Below are positions 1 through 7,110 of a stretch of 31,725 nucleotides of DNA, one piece after another (the stretch's first letter is position 1; each line of letters opens with the position of its first letter). A model generated the notes under the pieces. It was not told the DNA's origin. It did no database searches and worked only from the letters and a program-made list of their open reading frames with translations. This DNA is from Burkholderiaceae bacterium (lineage in GTDB: Bacteria > Pseudomonadota > Gammaproteobacteria > Burkholderiales > Burkholderiaceae): NCBI GenBank assembly GCA_947470165.1, contig CANISN010000001.1:1-31725 (forward strand), given 5' to 3'. A program made the position numbers and the translations under genes.

Positions 1-153
1 ATGGGGTCTTTGCAAAGACGTTTACGTAATTGCATGAGTGGTGTGCGCGCTAAGCAGTTTGAGTACGGCTCAACAGAAATGGCTCAACTAGAGCTCTATC
101 TCATGTGGCGAGCAAGCGGAATGCCTTTGGAAACCCCAGGGGTTCGGCCTTGA
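1..153 (+). CDS. C-terminal end of an unassigned protein (cut by left edge)
   Basis: The frame is open from the first base to a TGA at 151-153, giving 50 residues. The window happens to begin with ATG, but no upstream sequence is visible, so I treat this as the tail of a longer gene. The peptide is rich in Arg, Leu and Met, contains the segment ELYLMWRASG and ends in TPGVRP. It does not look like a membrane segment or a signal peptide. I do not recognise the family. It ends 8 nt before the decayed purU remnant on the other strand, so the two are convergent. It could also be chance coding. Confidence 0.35.
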   Translation: MGSLQRRLRNCMSGVRAKQFEYGSTEMAQLELYLMWRASGMPLETPGVRP

Positions 154-161
154 GTTTCGCT

Positions 162-347
162 TTAGTCTGAGAGGACTACAGAAGTCGCGCCGTTAATCAA
201 TACCCGTTCATGCAGCTAATAACGTAGGGTGCGCGAGAGTACGGTGCGCTCTAAATCACGACCCTTGCGAACTAAATCTTCAGGTGTATCGCCATGAGTA
301 ACACGGGCGACGTCTTGCTCAATGATCGGACCTTCGTCTAGAGTTTA
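162..347 (-). pseudogene. purU: purU remnant (formyltetrahydrofolate deformylase, C-terminal fragment)
   Basis: Read on the minus strand from about 344 to a TAA at 162-164, the frame gives [17 protein letters not shown], then a segment with [17 protein letters not shown], an in-frame TAG at 216-218, then LHERVLINGATSVVLSD. This matches the C-terminal end of PurU, which releases formate from 10-formyl-tetrahydrofolate for purine synthesis. In intact relatives the block runs LDEGPII...VLxRxLRYYLHERVL, so the TAG most likely replaces a Tyr codon. Upstream the frame meets a TAA at 345-347, and the rest of the roughly 280-residue protein is missing. Weak traces of the preceding KLIG segment may persist to about 372 in other frames. 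A functional copy is probably elsewhere in the genome. Confidence 0.75.
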
Positions 348-409
348 CGAGACCCAATTTTAGACTGCTTATGCTAGGAGCTGAAAAGCAAACTCCTGCC
401 GGCGAATCA

Positions 410-808
410 TTATTGGGCTTTGGGTGCTGCAATATCAGCTGGCCCTAAATAAGCTTCGCTCATATCTTTTATTTTAGGGATGGGGATGTCTGTACAAATT
501 GGCTTTAGTCCCAAAGCATTCAGAAAGTTGCAATCCTGCTTAGTGGCTGCTGAGGCAGCGTGTTCTAAGGGTGATTTGCCGGTTGTCACAGTGGATATAG
601 CGCTGGCTGCGGTGGTGGGGTTGGCAACAGCCACTGAGGCAACTGCAGTGCCTGCAGAACTGGCTACGGTAGTAGCTGAGCTTCCTAGAGCAAGTAGTGG
701 CGCAGCACAGCCAGTTAAATTGCAGCAGAGGGCTAAGATACCAAGGATAGGGCTTGAATAAAAGAAAAAAGCAGACCGACCCAAAGAGTTTGGTCTGCCA
801 AAAGACAT
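410..808 (-). CDS. Small Ala-rich lipoprotein of unknown function
   Basis: This is a 132-residue protein from the ATG at 808. The N-terminus has two arginines (R5, R11), a hydrophobic run at about 13-30 and an LTGC lipobox with the acylated Cys at C34, so it should be a lipoprotein. A low-complexity Ala/Ser/Thr/Val stretch follows at about 40-85. Next comes a segment SPLEHAASAATKQDCNFL, resembling the KSxxDHxxSAxTGxDC block found in many small proteobacterial lipoproteins, with a second Cys in LKPICTD. The start is uncertain. A longer frame reaches 874 but would overlap the upstream gene, and no in-frame start lies nearer the lipobox. A strong intrinsic terminator (761-798) sits inside the first codons. 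Function unknown. Confidence 0.6.
   Translation of the reverse strand: MSFGRPNSLGRSAFFFYSSPILGILALCCNLTGCAAPLLALGSSATTVASSAGTAVASVAVANPTTAASAISTVTTGKSPLEHAASAATKQDCNFLNALGLKPICTDIPIPKIKDMSEAYLGPADIAAPKAQ
761..798 (-). terminator. Intrinsic terminator of the 825-1232 gene
   Basis: On the minus strand GCAGACC and GGTCTGC form a perfect 7-bp stem (792-798 with 771-777) around a 14-nt loop, followed directly by TTTTTTCTTT (770-761). It begins 26 nt after the stop codon of the small secreted protein gene. A competing inner pairing (TTTGGTC with GACCCAAA) is possible. It lies inside the start of the lipoprotein frame. Confidence 0.75.
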
Positions 809-824
809 CCTCAAGATGGCTATT

Positions 825-1232
825 TTATTTACGTTTGCAAACAACGTTAAAGACTCCCGCTGCCCAAGATTCACTTACAACGGGCTCGAATTCACTCTTT
901 GGGGTTTTGTTATCTGAAACTACTTTGCCAGCACCTTTATTACCGGCAAACTCTTTGTATTCAATTGGGCGGTAGCTGTTGGCAGGACAGTTATATTCAT
1001 TAATGCCGATGATGGAGCTAACAGGCTGTTTTGTTTTTGGGTTCATACCCGGCTTTTTAAAATCTAACATCGACATGATTTGTGCTTTTTCACCTACATC
1101 GCTTATGGTGTCTAGATCTACATAAACCACCATGCGCTCATTGGAGCCCAATTCTTTCCAAGCTGCAAAGCTATTGGAGAGTGGCAATAGGGTAAGGGCT
1201 GATAAGAGGGTGAGTGCACATATTTTTTTCAT
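825..1232 (-). CDS. Small secreted protein, surface-adhesin-E-like
   Basis: The protein has 135 residues from the ATG at 1232. It opens with a classic signal peptide, MKKICALTLLSALTLLPL then SNSFAA, with likely cleavage after SFA. The mature part starts WKELGSNERMVVYVDLDTI and includes a KPGMNPKTKQPVSSI segment, two cysteines (EYNCPANS and a C-terminal VVCKRK) and a WAAGVFNVVC ending. The pattern of a short secreted beta-rich domain giving a residue-by-residue 'YVD..TI' opening and paired cysteines recalls the surface-adhesin protein E family (PF16747), by memory only. An ATG 12 nt upstream (1244) is in frame; neither start has a convincing ribosome binding site, so I chose the one giving the normal signal peptide. 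A terminator follows at 761-798. Confidence 0.7.
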   Translation of the reverse strand: MKKICALTLLSALTLLPLSNSFAAWKELGSNERMVVYVDLDTISDVGEKAQIMSMLDFKKPGMNPKTKQPVSSIIGINEYNCPANSYRPIEYKEFAGNKGAGKVVSDNKTPKSEFEPVVSESWAAGVFNVVCKRK

Positions 1233-1307
1233 ATTAGCTAGCATGGTAATTATTGAATTAAGTTAAGCCCTGGCTGGGCAAACAAAAGTTATTCTAAACT
1301 CCCCAGC

Positions 1308-3773
1308 TTATTTTTCCTTATTAATTAGATCAAGTTTCCGATTTACTTTCTGAGGCTTCATTTGCAGGGGAAGGTATTCATTTTGAGCCCACAAGGTCCC
1401 CATATTTCGGTAGAGCTTACTCTGTACCCAGCCTGATTGGCCGGTTTGATAAATAAAGAGCGATTGCTCTAAATCTGAGAGATCGTAGAGCGCTCTTAGG
1501 CTAGGCGCTTGCTTAGTCTCAAATGGATTATCGGCCTTAAGGAGCTCGAGCCTGCCCACATTAATGGTGAAGCTATCGCCTGGAAAGGGCTGTCGCAAAT
1601 TGAATAGGCTCCCTAAAAAAGGAACTTTACTAAAAGGACGGTGCTCTGAGACCGCAATATGTGCATTACCCCAAGTCCAATTTATAGGATTACTTCCCAA
1701 TTGCGCGCTCAGTTGTTCTAGTGCTTGATCCATCGCTGCATTTGAAGCATCAGCACAGCTTTCAATCTGCTCAGTTTTTGGATCATTACACCATGGGCTA
1801 TCAGGATTTTGTAACTGTAGTATCAAGGCTTGTCTAAAGCTACGCGCTCCATAATTTTCTGTGAATAAATAAGATAAGCGAGAGAAGAGTTTGCGCGTGA
1901 GTTGATCTACCCAGGCATTAAAAATGAGTGCGCTTGAACTATTTACTCGCATATCACCATCAAAGTTTTTGATGAGCTCAGAGGTTTGCTGAGCTAGGGG
2001 GTGCTTTGATTGGGTGGATTTAAAGAGTTCTAATAATGGGGTGGCGCCTAAAGATAGGGTATCCGCCTGCATGGATTTCATAGAAGCAATATCGTGATTT
2101 GATTTGCCTGTAATCAACTCCGCAATTCTATCGTAGCGAGTTGGCAGTTCCCAGTCACCCGTTAATGGATTGGGATCATTACTGGCTAATATTTTTTGAT
2201 TGGCGGTGGCAATCCAGTTGGCGTCGGGGTTATTACTATTTGGTAGTTGTTCAAAAGGGACGTATCCAGTCCAGTCATATTGCTTTTCCCAACCCAGCGC
2301 TGGAGCAACGCCATACAAGCCTTGATGAAGAGTCCGCTTAGGCGCAACCCCTGCAGCCTGATAGGAAATATTACCATCGACATCAGCCATCACTACGTTT
2401 TGCATTGGCGCATAGTTTTTGCGAAGCGCTTTCTTAAAGGCATCTAAATCTTTTGCATGATTCATATCCAGCAGACCAGCGACAGATTGATTCTCAACAT
2501 CTAAGGCAGTCCAGCGCAGTGCTAGGGCATAACGATTAGTATCAATGATGCGCTTGGCACGTGCATACGATTCGGAAATCACGGGGCCGTGCTGCGTTTC
2601 TTTGACTAAAAAACGTTGCGATACTTCACCTTTGATGTCAATAATTTCTTGGCGAACTGTAAAGGGTAATGGGCCATCTGGACCGCGATAGACACCTGGA
2701 TTTTTAGGGTCTAATTGCTCAATGTATAAATCTTGGACATCTGGACCTGTATTCGTGAAACTCCAAGCAAATTTATCCGTCCTGCCCAATACGACCCCTG
2801 GAATGCCGGGAAGAGAAGCGCCAATGACATTGAGGCCGGGTGCCTCTAGGTGAGCCATGTACCAAATAGCAGGGGCAGAGAGACCCAAGTGCGGATCGTT
2901 TGCGAGCAAGGGCTTGCCAGATGAGGTGAGCTTACCGTTCAGCGCCCAATTATTCGAGCCGATACTATCTTTGCCACCTGGCAGTTCTTTAGCGGTTAAT
3001 TCAGTTGCAGGAAGCGGCTTAGATTTTTGATCCCTTACCACTGAGTTTGGATTGAAGACATTAATATCGCGATAGATTTTGGCGAAGTCGACATTACTTA
3101 CCGGTGCGCCTGGCGTATAAGCTGGCATTACTTCCCATATTTGCTGCGTTGTCAGGAATTGCGATAACTCAAGGCGTTGTAATTCTTTATGCCAATTTCC
3201 ACCAAGATCGAGAGCCATCATTAGCATCCATGCCACACTATCACTGGGCGACCAATGACCTGGTTGAGATCCGGTTAAGAAATATTCAAGAGGAAGCGCC
3301 CAGCCTAAGTGGGCGTTACCAGCATTGACACCATCTGCATAGGACTGTAATAGTCTTTTTGTGGCAATAGGGTAGCGATCAAATTGTTTTTCAGCAGTGT
3401 GTTTAATGCCCAGAGTCCGAATAAAGCGATCGATTGCTAGAGTTTCTTTACCCAAGATTTCAGAGAGTCGCCCACTCGCCAACCGACGATTGACTTCCAT
3501 TTGCCAGGAGCGCTCACTAGCGTGCAAATAGCCTAAAGCAAAAAGTGCATCACTGGAACTCTTCGCTTGAATATGGGGTATGTCACTCTCGTCAAAAGTA
3601 ATCGCAACGTTATCGCTCAAGCTTTTAATTACCCGTTTACCGGAGGGGCTAGTTTGTGCCGAGACTAGGTAGATTAATCCGGCGGCAATACACAAGACAA
3701 GGATGATAGAACCAAGCCAGAAGATGCCTTTAAGGAGGGTCCTAAGGCCTGAGCTTGAGGTATGAATTTTCAT
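1308..3773 (-). CDS. Penicillin acylase family protein (membrane-anchored Ntn hydrolase)
   Basis: This 821-residue protein belongs to the penicillin/cephalosporin/AHL acylase family (PF01804), which hydrolyses amide bonds of N-acylated compounds. A membrane segment at about 14-38 (short cytoplasmic N-terminus) replaces a cleavable signal. The alpha-chain part includes DIPHIQAKSSSDALFALGYLHA at 64-85 and the ERSWQMEVNRR block. The Ntn nucleophile is S273 in IGSNNWALNG. In the family, precursor cleavage just before this Ser produces the beta chain. ANDPHLGLSAPAIWYMAHL, ASLPGIPGVVLGRTDKFAWSFTNT and a C-terminal PGDSFTIN block are also family signatures. Length fits a single-chain precursor. Substrate cannot be read from sequence; AHL signals, beta-lactams or acyl-peptides are all possible. 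It stands alone between a small secreted protein and tRNA-Leu. Confidence 0.9.
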   Translation of the reverse strand: MKIHTSSSGLRTLLKGIFWLGSIILVLCIAAGLIYLVSAQTSPSGKRVIKSLSDNVAITFDESDIPHIQAKSSSDALFALGYLHASERSWQMEVNRRLASGRLSEILGKETLAIDRFIRTLGIKHTAEKQFDRYPIATKRLLQSYADGVNAGNAHLGWALPLEYFLTGSQPGHWSPSDSVAWMLMMALDLGGNWHKELQRLELSQFLTTQQIWEVMPAYTPGAPVSNVDFAKIYRDINVFNPNSVVRDQKSKPLPATELTAKELPGGKDSIGSNNWALNGKLTSSGKPLLANDPHLGLSAPAIWYMAHLEAPGLNVIGASLPGIPGVVLGRTDKFAWSFTNTGPDVQDLYIEQLDPKNPGVYRGPDGPLPFTVRQEIIDIKGEVSQRFLVKETQHGPVISESYARAKRIIDTNRYALALRWTALDVENQSVAGLLDMNHAKDLDAFKKALRKNYAPMQNVVMADVDGNISYQAAGVAPKRTLHQGLYGVAPALGWEKQYDWTGYVPFEQLPNSNNPDANWIATANQKILASNDPNPLTGDWELPTRYDRIAELITGKSNHDIASMKSMQADTLSLGATPLLELFKSTQSKHPLAQQTSELIKNFDGDMRVNSSSALIFNAWVDQLTRKLFSRLSYLFTENYGARSFRQALILQLQNPDSPWCNDPKTEQIESCADASNAAMDQALEQLSAQLGSNPINWTWGNAHIAVSEHRPFSKVPFLGSLFNLRQPFPGDSFTINVGRLELLKADNPFETKQAPSLRALYDLSDLEQSLFIYQTGQSGWVQSKLYRNMGTLWAQNEYLPLQMKPQKVNRKLDLINKEK

Positions 3774-3906
3774 GGCAACAGTTTAGTGGTTTTGCCCTAA
3801 TTGGAGCCAAACCTTAGTGAAAGCTGTCTTCAAGCAGCTCACAGGCCTCACATGCTAAAATTTTGATTGTCTTGTTTTATTAAGTGCGGCTTTATTGCTC
3901 GTGCGA

Positions 3907-3995
3907 GCCCGAGTGGTGAAATCGGTAGACACAGCAGATTTAAAATCTGCCGACTCAAAAAAGTCGTGCCGGTTCGATTCCGGCCTCGGGCACCA
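3907..3995 (+). tRNA. tRNA-Leu (anticodon TAA)
   Basis: The acceptor stem GCCCGAG (3907-3913) pairs with CTCGGGC (3985-3991), followed by an A and an encoded CCA. The anticodon stem GCAGA/TCTGC encloses loop TTTAAAA with TAA at 3941-3943. The T arm CCGGTTCGATTCCGG and a long variable arm (GACTCAAAAAAGTC) are as expected for a class II tRNA. It reads UUA/UUG leucine codons. A secreted-protein gene begins 21 nt after the CCA with no terminator between. Confidence 0.97.
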
Positions 3996-4016
3996 ATCGA
4001 TTGATTTCAGGCATCC

Positions 4017-4463
4017 TTGAAACACCTTGCTATTCTTTTTCTACTTCTTTGTGCTGATCCTGCCCTAGCGGCAGAGCCTTTAGTTTTTTCCTGCGCGCGT
4101 ACGGAAAACAATTACACCGAAGTCTATGAATTGAAAATAAGTCCCGCCTCCAAAAGTCAAAAGGCAAAAGTCTTTATTGATGGCCGAGATTTAGATCGTT
4201 CAAATGAGATGGGCAGGCAATCAATCAAAAATATTGTGATGGATGACTCAACCGTATTGATTTCAATGGAAGCGTATTTCCCGCCGGAGATTTTTGATGG
4301 CGTTCAGTATGGGGCAGGTTTAGTAATAACACTCATTGCGATTCAACGCTCTAGCGGCCAACTCAGAAAAGTCGAAACTATTCAGGGCGGAATTCTGTCG
4401 GCAACTCTAGGGGAGGGTACCAAGACCTATCAAGAGCAGTGCGCTATTGTTAAAAAGCCTTAA
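4017..4463 (+). CDS. Secreted protein of unknown function, TTG start
   Basis: The 148-residue product opens with a signal peptide (KHLAILFLLLCADPALAAEP, cleavage probably after ALA). The mature protein has two cysteines near its ends (C26 in FSCART and C142 in EQCAIV), which could form a disulfide. It contains an IDGRDLDRSN segment and a long beta-like central part. The start is TTG at 4017: a stop lies six codons upstream in frame and no ATG occurs before the mature region, so TTG is the only sensible start. The ribosome site is weak (CAGG). It lies 21 nt downstream of tRNA-Leu and probably shares its transcript. The stop overlaps the convergent exbD stop by four bases. I do not recognise the family. 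Confidence 0.7.
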   Translation: MKHLAILFLLLCADPALAAEPLVFSCARTENNYTEVYELKISPASKSQKAKVFIDGRDLDRSNEMGRQSIKNIVMDDSTVLISMEAYFPPEIFDGVQYGAGLVITLIAIQRSSGQLRKVETIQGGILSATLGEGTKTYQEQCAIVKKP

Positions 4464-4873
4464 TTCGGCTCCGTTACAAAACCCAGTTTAGTTAAGCCAG
4501 CGCGACGTGATGCCGCCAGTACTTGGGCAACGTATTCATACTTGACAGATTTATCTGCGCGTAAGTTAATTTCTGGTTGCGGCTCTTTCTTAGCTGCTTT
4601 TTCTGCATAGCGGTTGAAAGTTTCTAAATCAATTGCGGTACTATTCCAGAAAATTTGACCTTTGGCATCAATAGATAGCTGCACTGATTCTGGCTTGACT
4701 TCATTACGCACACTATTAGCTTTTGGGAGCTCAACCTTGACTGCTTGCTGGATAACTGGCAGGGTGATGATAAAAATAATTAAAAGCACCAACATGACAT
4801 CCACCATGGGAGTCATGTTAATTTCGGCCATAATGCCACTTTCTTCTGGATCGTTCTGAAGATTAAAAGACAT
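4460..4873 (-). CDS. exbD: Biopolymer transport protein ExbD/TolR family
   Basis: The 137-residue protein is the proton-channel partner of ExbB in the inner-membrane motor that energises TonB. It has a short cytoplasmic N-terminus, INMTPMVDVMLVLLIIFIIT with a single membrane segment at about 22-43, and a periplasmic domain (about 44-137) ending in RRAGLTKLGFVTEPN. D25 within the membrane segment is the protonatable Asp essential in E. coli ExbD, and it falls at the same residue number. The N-terminal acidic stretch (NDPEESGIMAEINM) is typical. It starts 2 nt after exbB, so the two are translationally coupled, and it is the last gene of the murI-tonB-exbB-exbD run. The neighbouring tonB argues for ExbD rather than TolR. 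Confidence 0.93.
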   Translation of the reverse strand: MSFNLQNDPEESGIMAEINMTPMVDVMLVLLIIFIITLPVIQQAVKVELPKANSVRNEVKPESVQLSIDAKGQIFWNSTAIDLETFNRYAEKAAKKEPQPEINLRADKSVKYEYVAQVLAASRRAGLTKLGFVTEPN

Positions 4874-4875
4874 AT

Positions 4876-5568
4876 TTATTCTCCAGACTTTATGCGGGCA
4901 CCAGTCACAAAGTAAGCGAGAAGATCGTTGCCAAAGCGATTGAGATCGGCAAGCAATAATTTATTCGCACGGTTGATAGCGTTAAAACCCAGCACCGCCG
5001 GAATCGCAACAGCCAAACCCAAAGCAGTCATGATGAGTGCCTCACCAATTGGGCCGGCAACTTGATCAATTTGCGCACTGCCAGAACTACTAATTGCAAT
5101 CAAGGCGTGATAGATGCCCCATACCGTTCCAAACAAGCCAATAAATGGTGACGTTGCGCCAGTAGATCCTAGAAAGGTAAGCCCCTTTTGAAGTTGTGCT
5201 GCAACACCATCAATGCTGCTCTTTAGGCTTCTCGCCATCCACTCGGAGTAATTCAAGGTCAGCAAGAGTTCACGATGATTGGTAGCTTGACTTTGATGAT
5301 GCGTGGAAGCGCTACTTGCCGCCCTAGCAATCTGATAGTAAGGGTTGCTTGCATGACTAGTGAATGCGTTCAGGCCTTGGTCGTAAGATGTAGCACGCCA
5401 AAATTGATCTAATTCTGATTTGAGTTTACGTAAATTACGCAAGTCCCAAAATCGAGAAAGGAGAATGACCCAAGTAACGATGGAGCAGAAGAGTAGGGCA
5501 AGTGCTAAAAAGCGAGTGATAGCATCGCCTTCGAGCCATAAATTTGCTAAGCCAAATGGTGTATTCAT
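4876..5568 (-). CDS. exbB: Biopolymer transport protein ExbB (MotA/TolQ/ExbB family)
   Basis: This 230-residue inner-membrane protein forms the pentameric stator of the TonB motor. Three membrane segments are visible at about 17-39, 131-158 and 174-196, with a large cytoplasmic loop between the first two. The family core is present: GLTFLGSTGATSPFIGLFGTVWGIYHAL followed by GPIGEALIMTALGLAVAIPAV. E176 in the third segment matches the conserved Glu of E. coli ExbB, in register with ExbD D25. It starts 5 nt after tonB and ends 2 nt before exbD. TolQ would be the alternative, but no tolA, tolB or pal lies nearby. Confidence 0.93.
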   Translation of the reverse strand: MNTPFGLANLWLEGDAITRFLALALLFCSIVTWVILLSRFWDLRNLRKLKSELDQFWRATSYDQGLNAFTSHASNPYYQIARAASSASTHHQSQATNHRELLLTLNYSEWMARSLKSSIDGVAAQLQKGLTFLGSTGATSPFIGLFGTVWGIYHALIAISSSGSAQIDQVAGPIGEALIMTALGLAVAIPAVLGFNAINRANKLLLADLNRFGNDLLAYFVTGARIKSGE

Positions 5569-5573
5569 AATAA

Positions 5574-6263
5574 TTAATTCTTTAAATTAAATTTAATTAA
5601 AAGGTTTGTAGAAATTCTGGCGGGTGAGCCGTTGACTAAAAATGGTTTAAAACGATAGCGTCGACCAATCTCGGTAGCAGCTCGATCTAGTCTGGGAAAT
5701 GAGCTAGAGCGGAGCAAGGCTACATCTTCAACGCTTCCTGATTCATCAATAATCAACCTGACTACCACTTCACCTTGTTCTCCGGAGCGCTTGGAAAAGG
5801 ATGGGTAGTAGGCATCTGCATCCGGTTGATATACGACAACTAGTTTACCAATGTCAGTCTGAATCGGTGTGCCGTTGCCTCCTGAGGTGGTTGCGGGTGC
5901 AACCGCGGCATTGGGAGCCTGGGATTCGCTTTTTGCTTGGGGTGCCGGCGGTATTGCTGCCTGTTGCTGGGTCTGTGGCGGTGTCGGTGCTTGGGTGGAC
6001 TTTTCATCCACGGTTTTCTTCTTTTCCTCTTGCTTGGGCTTGGGCGGTGATGTTGGAGTGGCTTGAGGCTGCCTTGCTGCCTCAGGACTCACTAGATTGG
6101 CCATAACTCGCGCATCGTCGATATTATTCTCGTTATCAGGCTTCATGCCACTCTGAAATCCAATGAGGAAGAGTAGATGCAGTGCGACGACGATGCAGAT
6201 GATAATTCGATCAGTTTTATCAAAGGGCAAGCGAGTACTTATTCGAGCTAAGAAGGTATTCAT
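5574..6263 (-). CDS. tonB: TonB energy transducer
   Basis: The 229-residue protein carries proton-motive-force energy from ExbBD to outer-membrane TonB-dependent receptors. It has a cytoplasmic N-terminus, one membrane anchor at about 19-38 (RIIICIVVALHLLFLIGF), a periplasm-spanning region rich in Pro, Lys, Gln and Ala at about 60-135 (PTSPPKPKQEEKKK, PTPPQTQQQAAIPPAP), and a C-terminal TonB domain at about 150-229. The domain signature is YYPSFSKRSGEQGEVVVRLIIDESG, followed by the RRYRFKPFLVNGSPARISTNLLIKFNL strand block. Its ATG overlaps the murI stop as ATGA, and exbB follows after 5 nt. No iron-box-like operator was seen in front of it, since murI abuts directly. Receptor identity is unknown from this window. 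Confidence 0.9.
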   Translation of the reverse strand: MNTFLARISTRLPFDKTDRIIICIVVALHLLFLIGFQSGMKPDNENNIDDARVMANLVSPEAARQPQATPTSPPKPKQEEKKKTVDEKSTQAPTPPQTQQQAAIPPAPQAKSESQAPNAAVAPATTSGGNGTPIQTDIGKLVVVYQPDADAYYPSFSKRSGEQGEVVVRLIIDESGSVEDVALLRSSSFPRLDRAATEIGRRYRFKPFLVNGSPARISTNLLIKFNLKN

Positions 6264-7069
6264 TTAAAGGTACCCACTAACTGAGATTGAATGTGGTGGG
6301 GCACTAGATCAGATTGCATTAATTCTTGGGCCATCTTAAGTAAGGCGCTTGAATCTTTGCTGCTAATAAATGATATGGAGCCAAAACGACCATCTTCTAG
6401 TTGCTTGCCTTGCGCTTCTAATCTCCGCTTGAGTTGGCGCACTACTGCATCGCTGGTATCAATGAGATTGATTGAGTCGCCTAAAAGTTTACGAATAGCC
6501 TTTCTCAAAAAAGGGTAGTGCGTACATCCAAGGACAAGGGTATCTGCACCCGCATCTTGGATGGGTTCTAGATGCTCGGCGAGAAGTTCTAATGTTTCTT
6601 CGCTATTGGCTAGTCCGGCCTCAATTAAAGGAACTAAACCAGCGCCCGCTTGTTTAATGAATTGGCAGTTACTCGGAAGTGTTGCTAGCAAAGCGTTGAA
6701 CTTATCGCTTTTGAGTGTCGCCTCAGTCGCAAGCACGCCCACTACACCATTGCTTGATTGCATTGCTGCTGGCTTAATGCCAGGCTCTACACCAATGATT
6801 GGAATGTGGTTCAGCTCACTGCGGATATTCGCTATTGCTTCGGCGGTAGCGGTATTACAAGCCACCATAATCGCATCACAACCCTCAGCTGCTAAATACT
6901 GACAAAGCTCCATACTGCGGGAGGCAATCCATTCACTCGATTTTTCTCCATAAGGAGCATTAAGAGAGTCGGCTAAATAAATATAATTATGCTCGGGAAG
7001 CTGACGCAGGGCCTCATCCAAAATGGATAAGCCTCCAACGCCAGAATCAAAAACCCCGATGAGTGCCAA
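6260..7069 (-). CDS. murI: Glutamate racemase
   Basis: The 269-residue cytoplasmic enzyme interconverts L- and D-glutamate for peptidoglycan without a cofactor. Signatures are GVFDSGVGGLSIL (D8 and S9 region), ADSLNAPYGEKS, the first catalytic Cys in VACNTATA (C71) and the second in LGCTHYPFL (C182), with the following His. Length is normal. The stop overlaps the tonB start (ATGA), an unusual pairing of a cell-wall gene with the TonB motor, and fumA ends 41 nt upstream. No terminator was seen between fumA and murI, so a transcript from the fumA promoter could cover the whole run. Confidence 0.96.
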   Translation of the reverse strand: MALIGVFDSGVGGLSILDEALRQLPEHNYIYLADSLNAPYGEKSSEWIASRSMELCQYLAAEGCDAIMVACNTATAEAIANIRSELNHIPIIGVEPGIKPAAMQSSNGVVGVLATEATLKSDKFNALLATLPSNCQFIKQAGAGLVPLIEAGLANSEETLELLAEHLEPIQDAGADTLVLGCTHYPFLRKAIRKLLGDSINLIDTSDAVVRQLKRRLEAQGKQLEDGRFGSISFISSKDSSALLKMAQELMQSDLVPHHIQSQLVGTFK

Positions 7070-7110
7070 TGAATAGTCGCTTATTTATAAATCACTATTG
7101 AGTAATCGCC

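Noticed and set aside
480..761. Plus-strand open frame of 93 codons
   Set aside because: It is antisense to the lipoprotein, which has a clear lipobox; the plus frame only mirrors its Ala-rich repeats.
5801..6106. Plus-strand frame of 101 codons inside tonB
   Set aside because: A shadow of the Pro/Gln-rich tonB region read in reverse; tonB has clear domain support.
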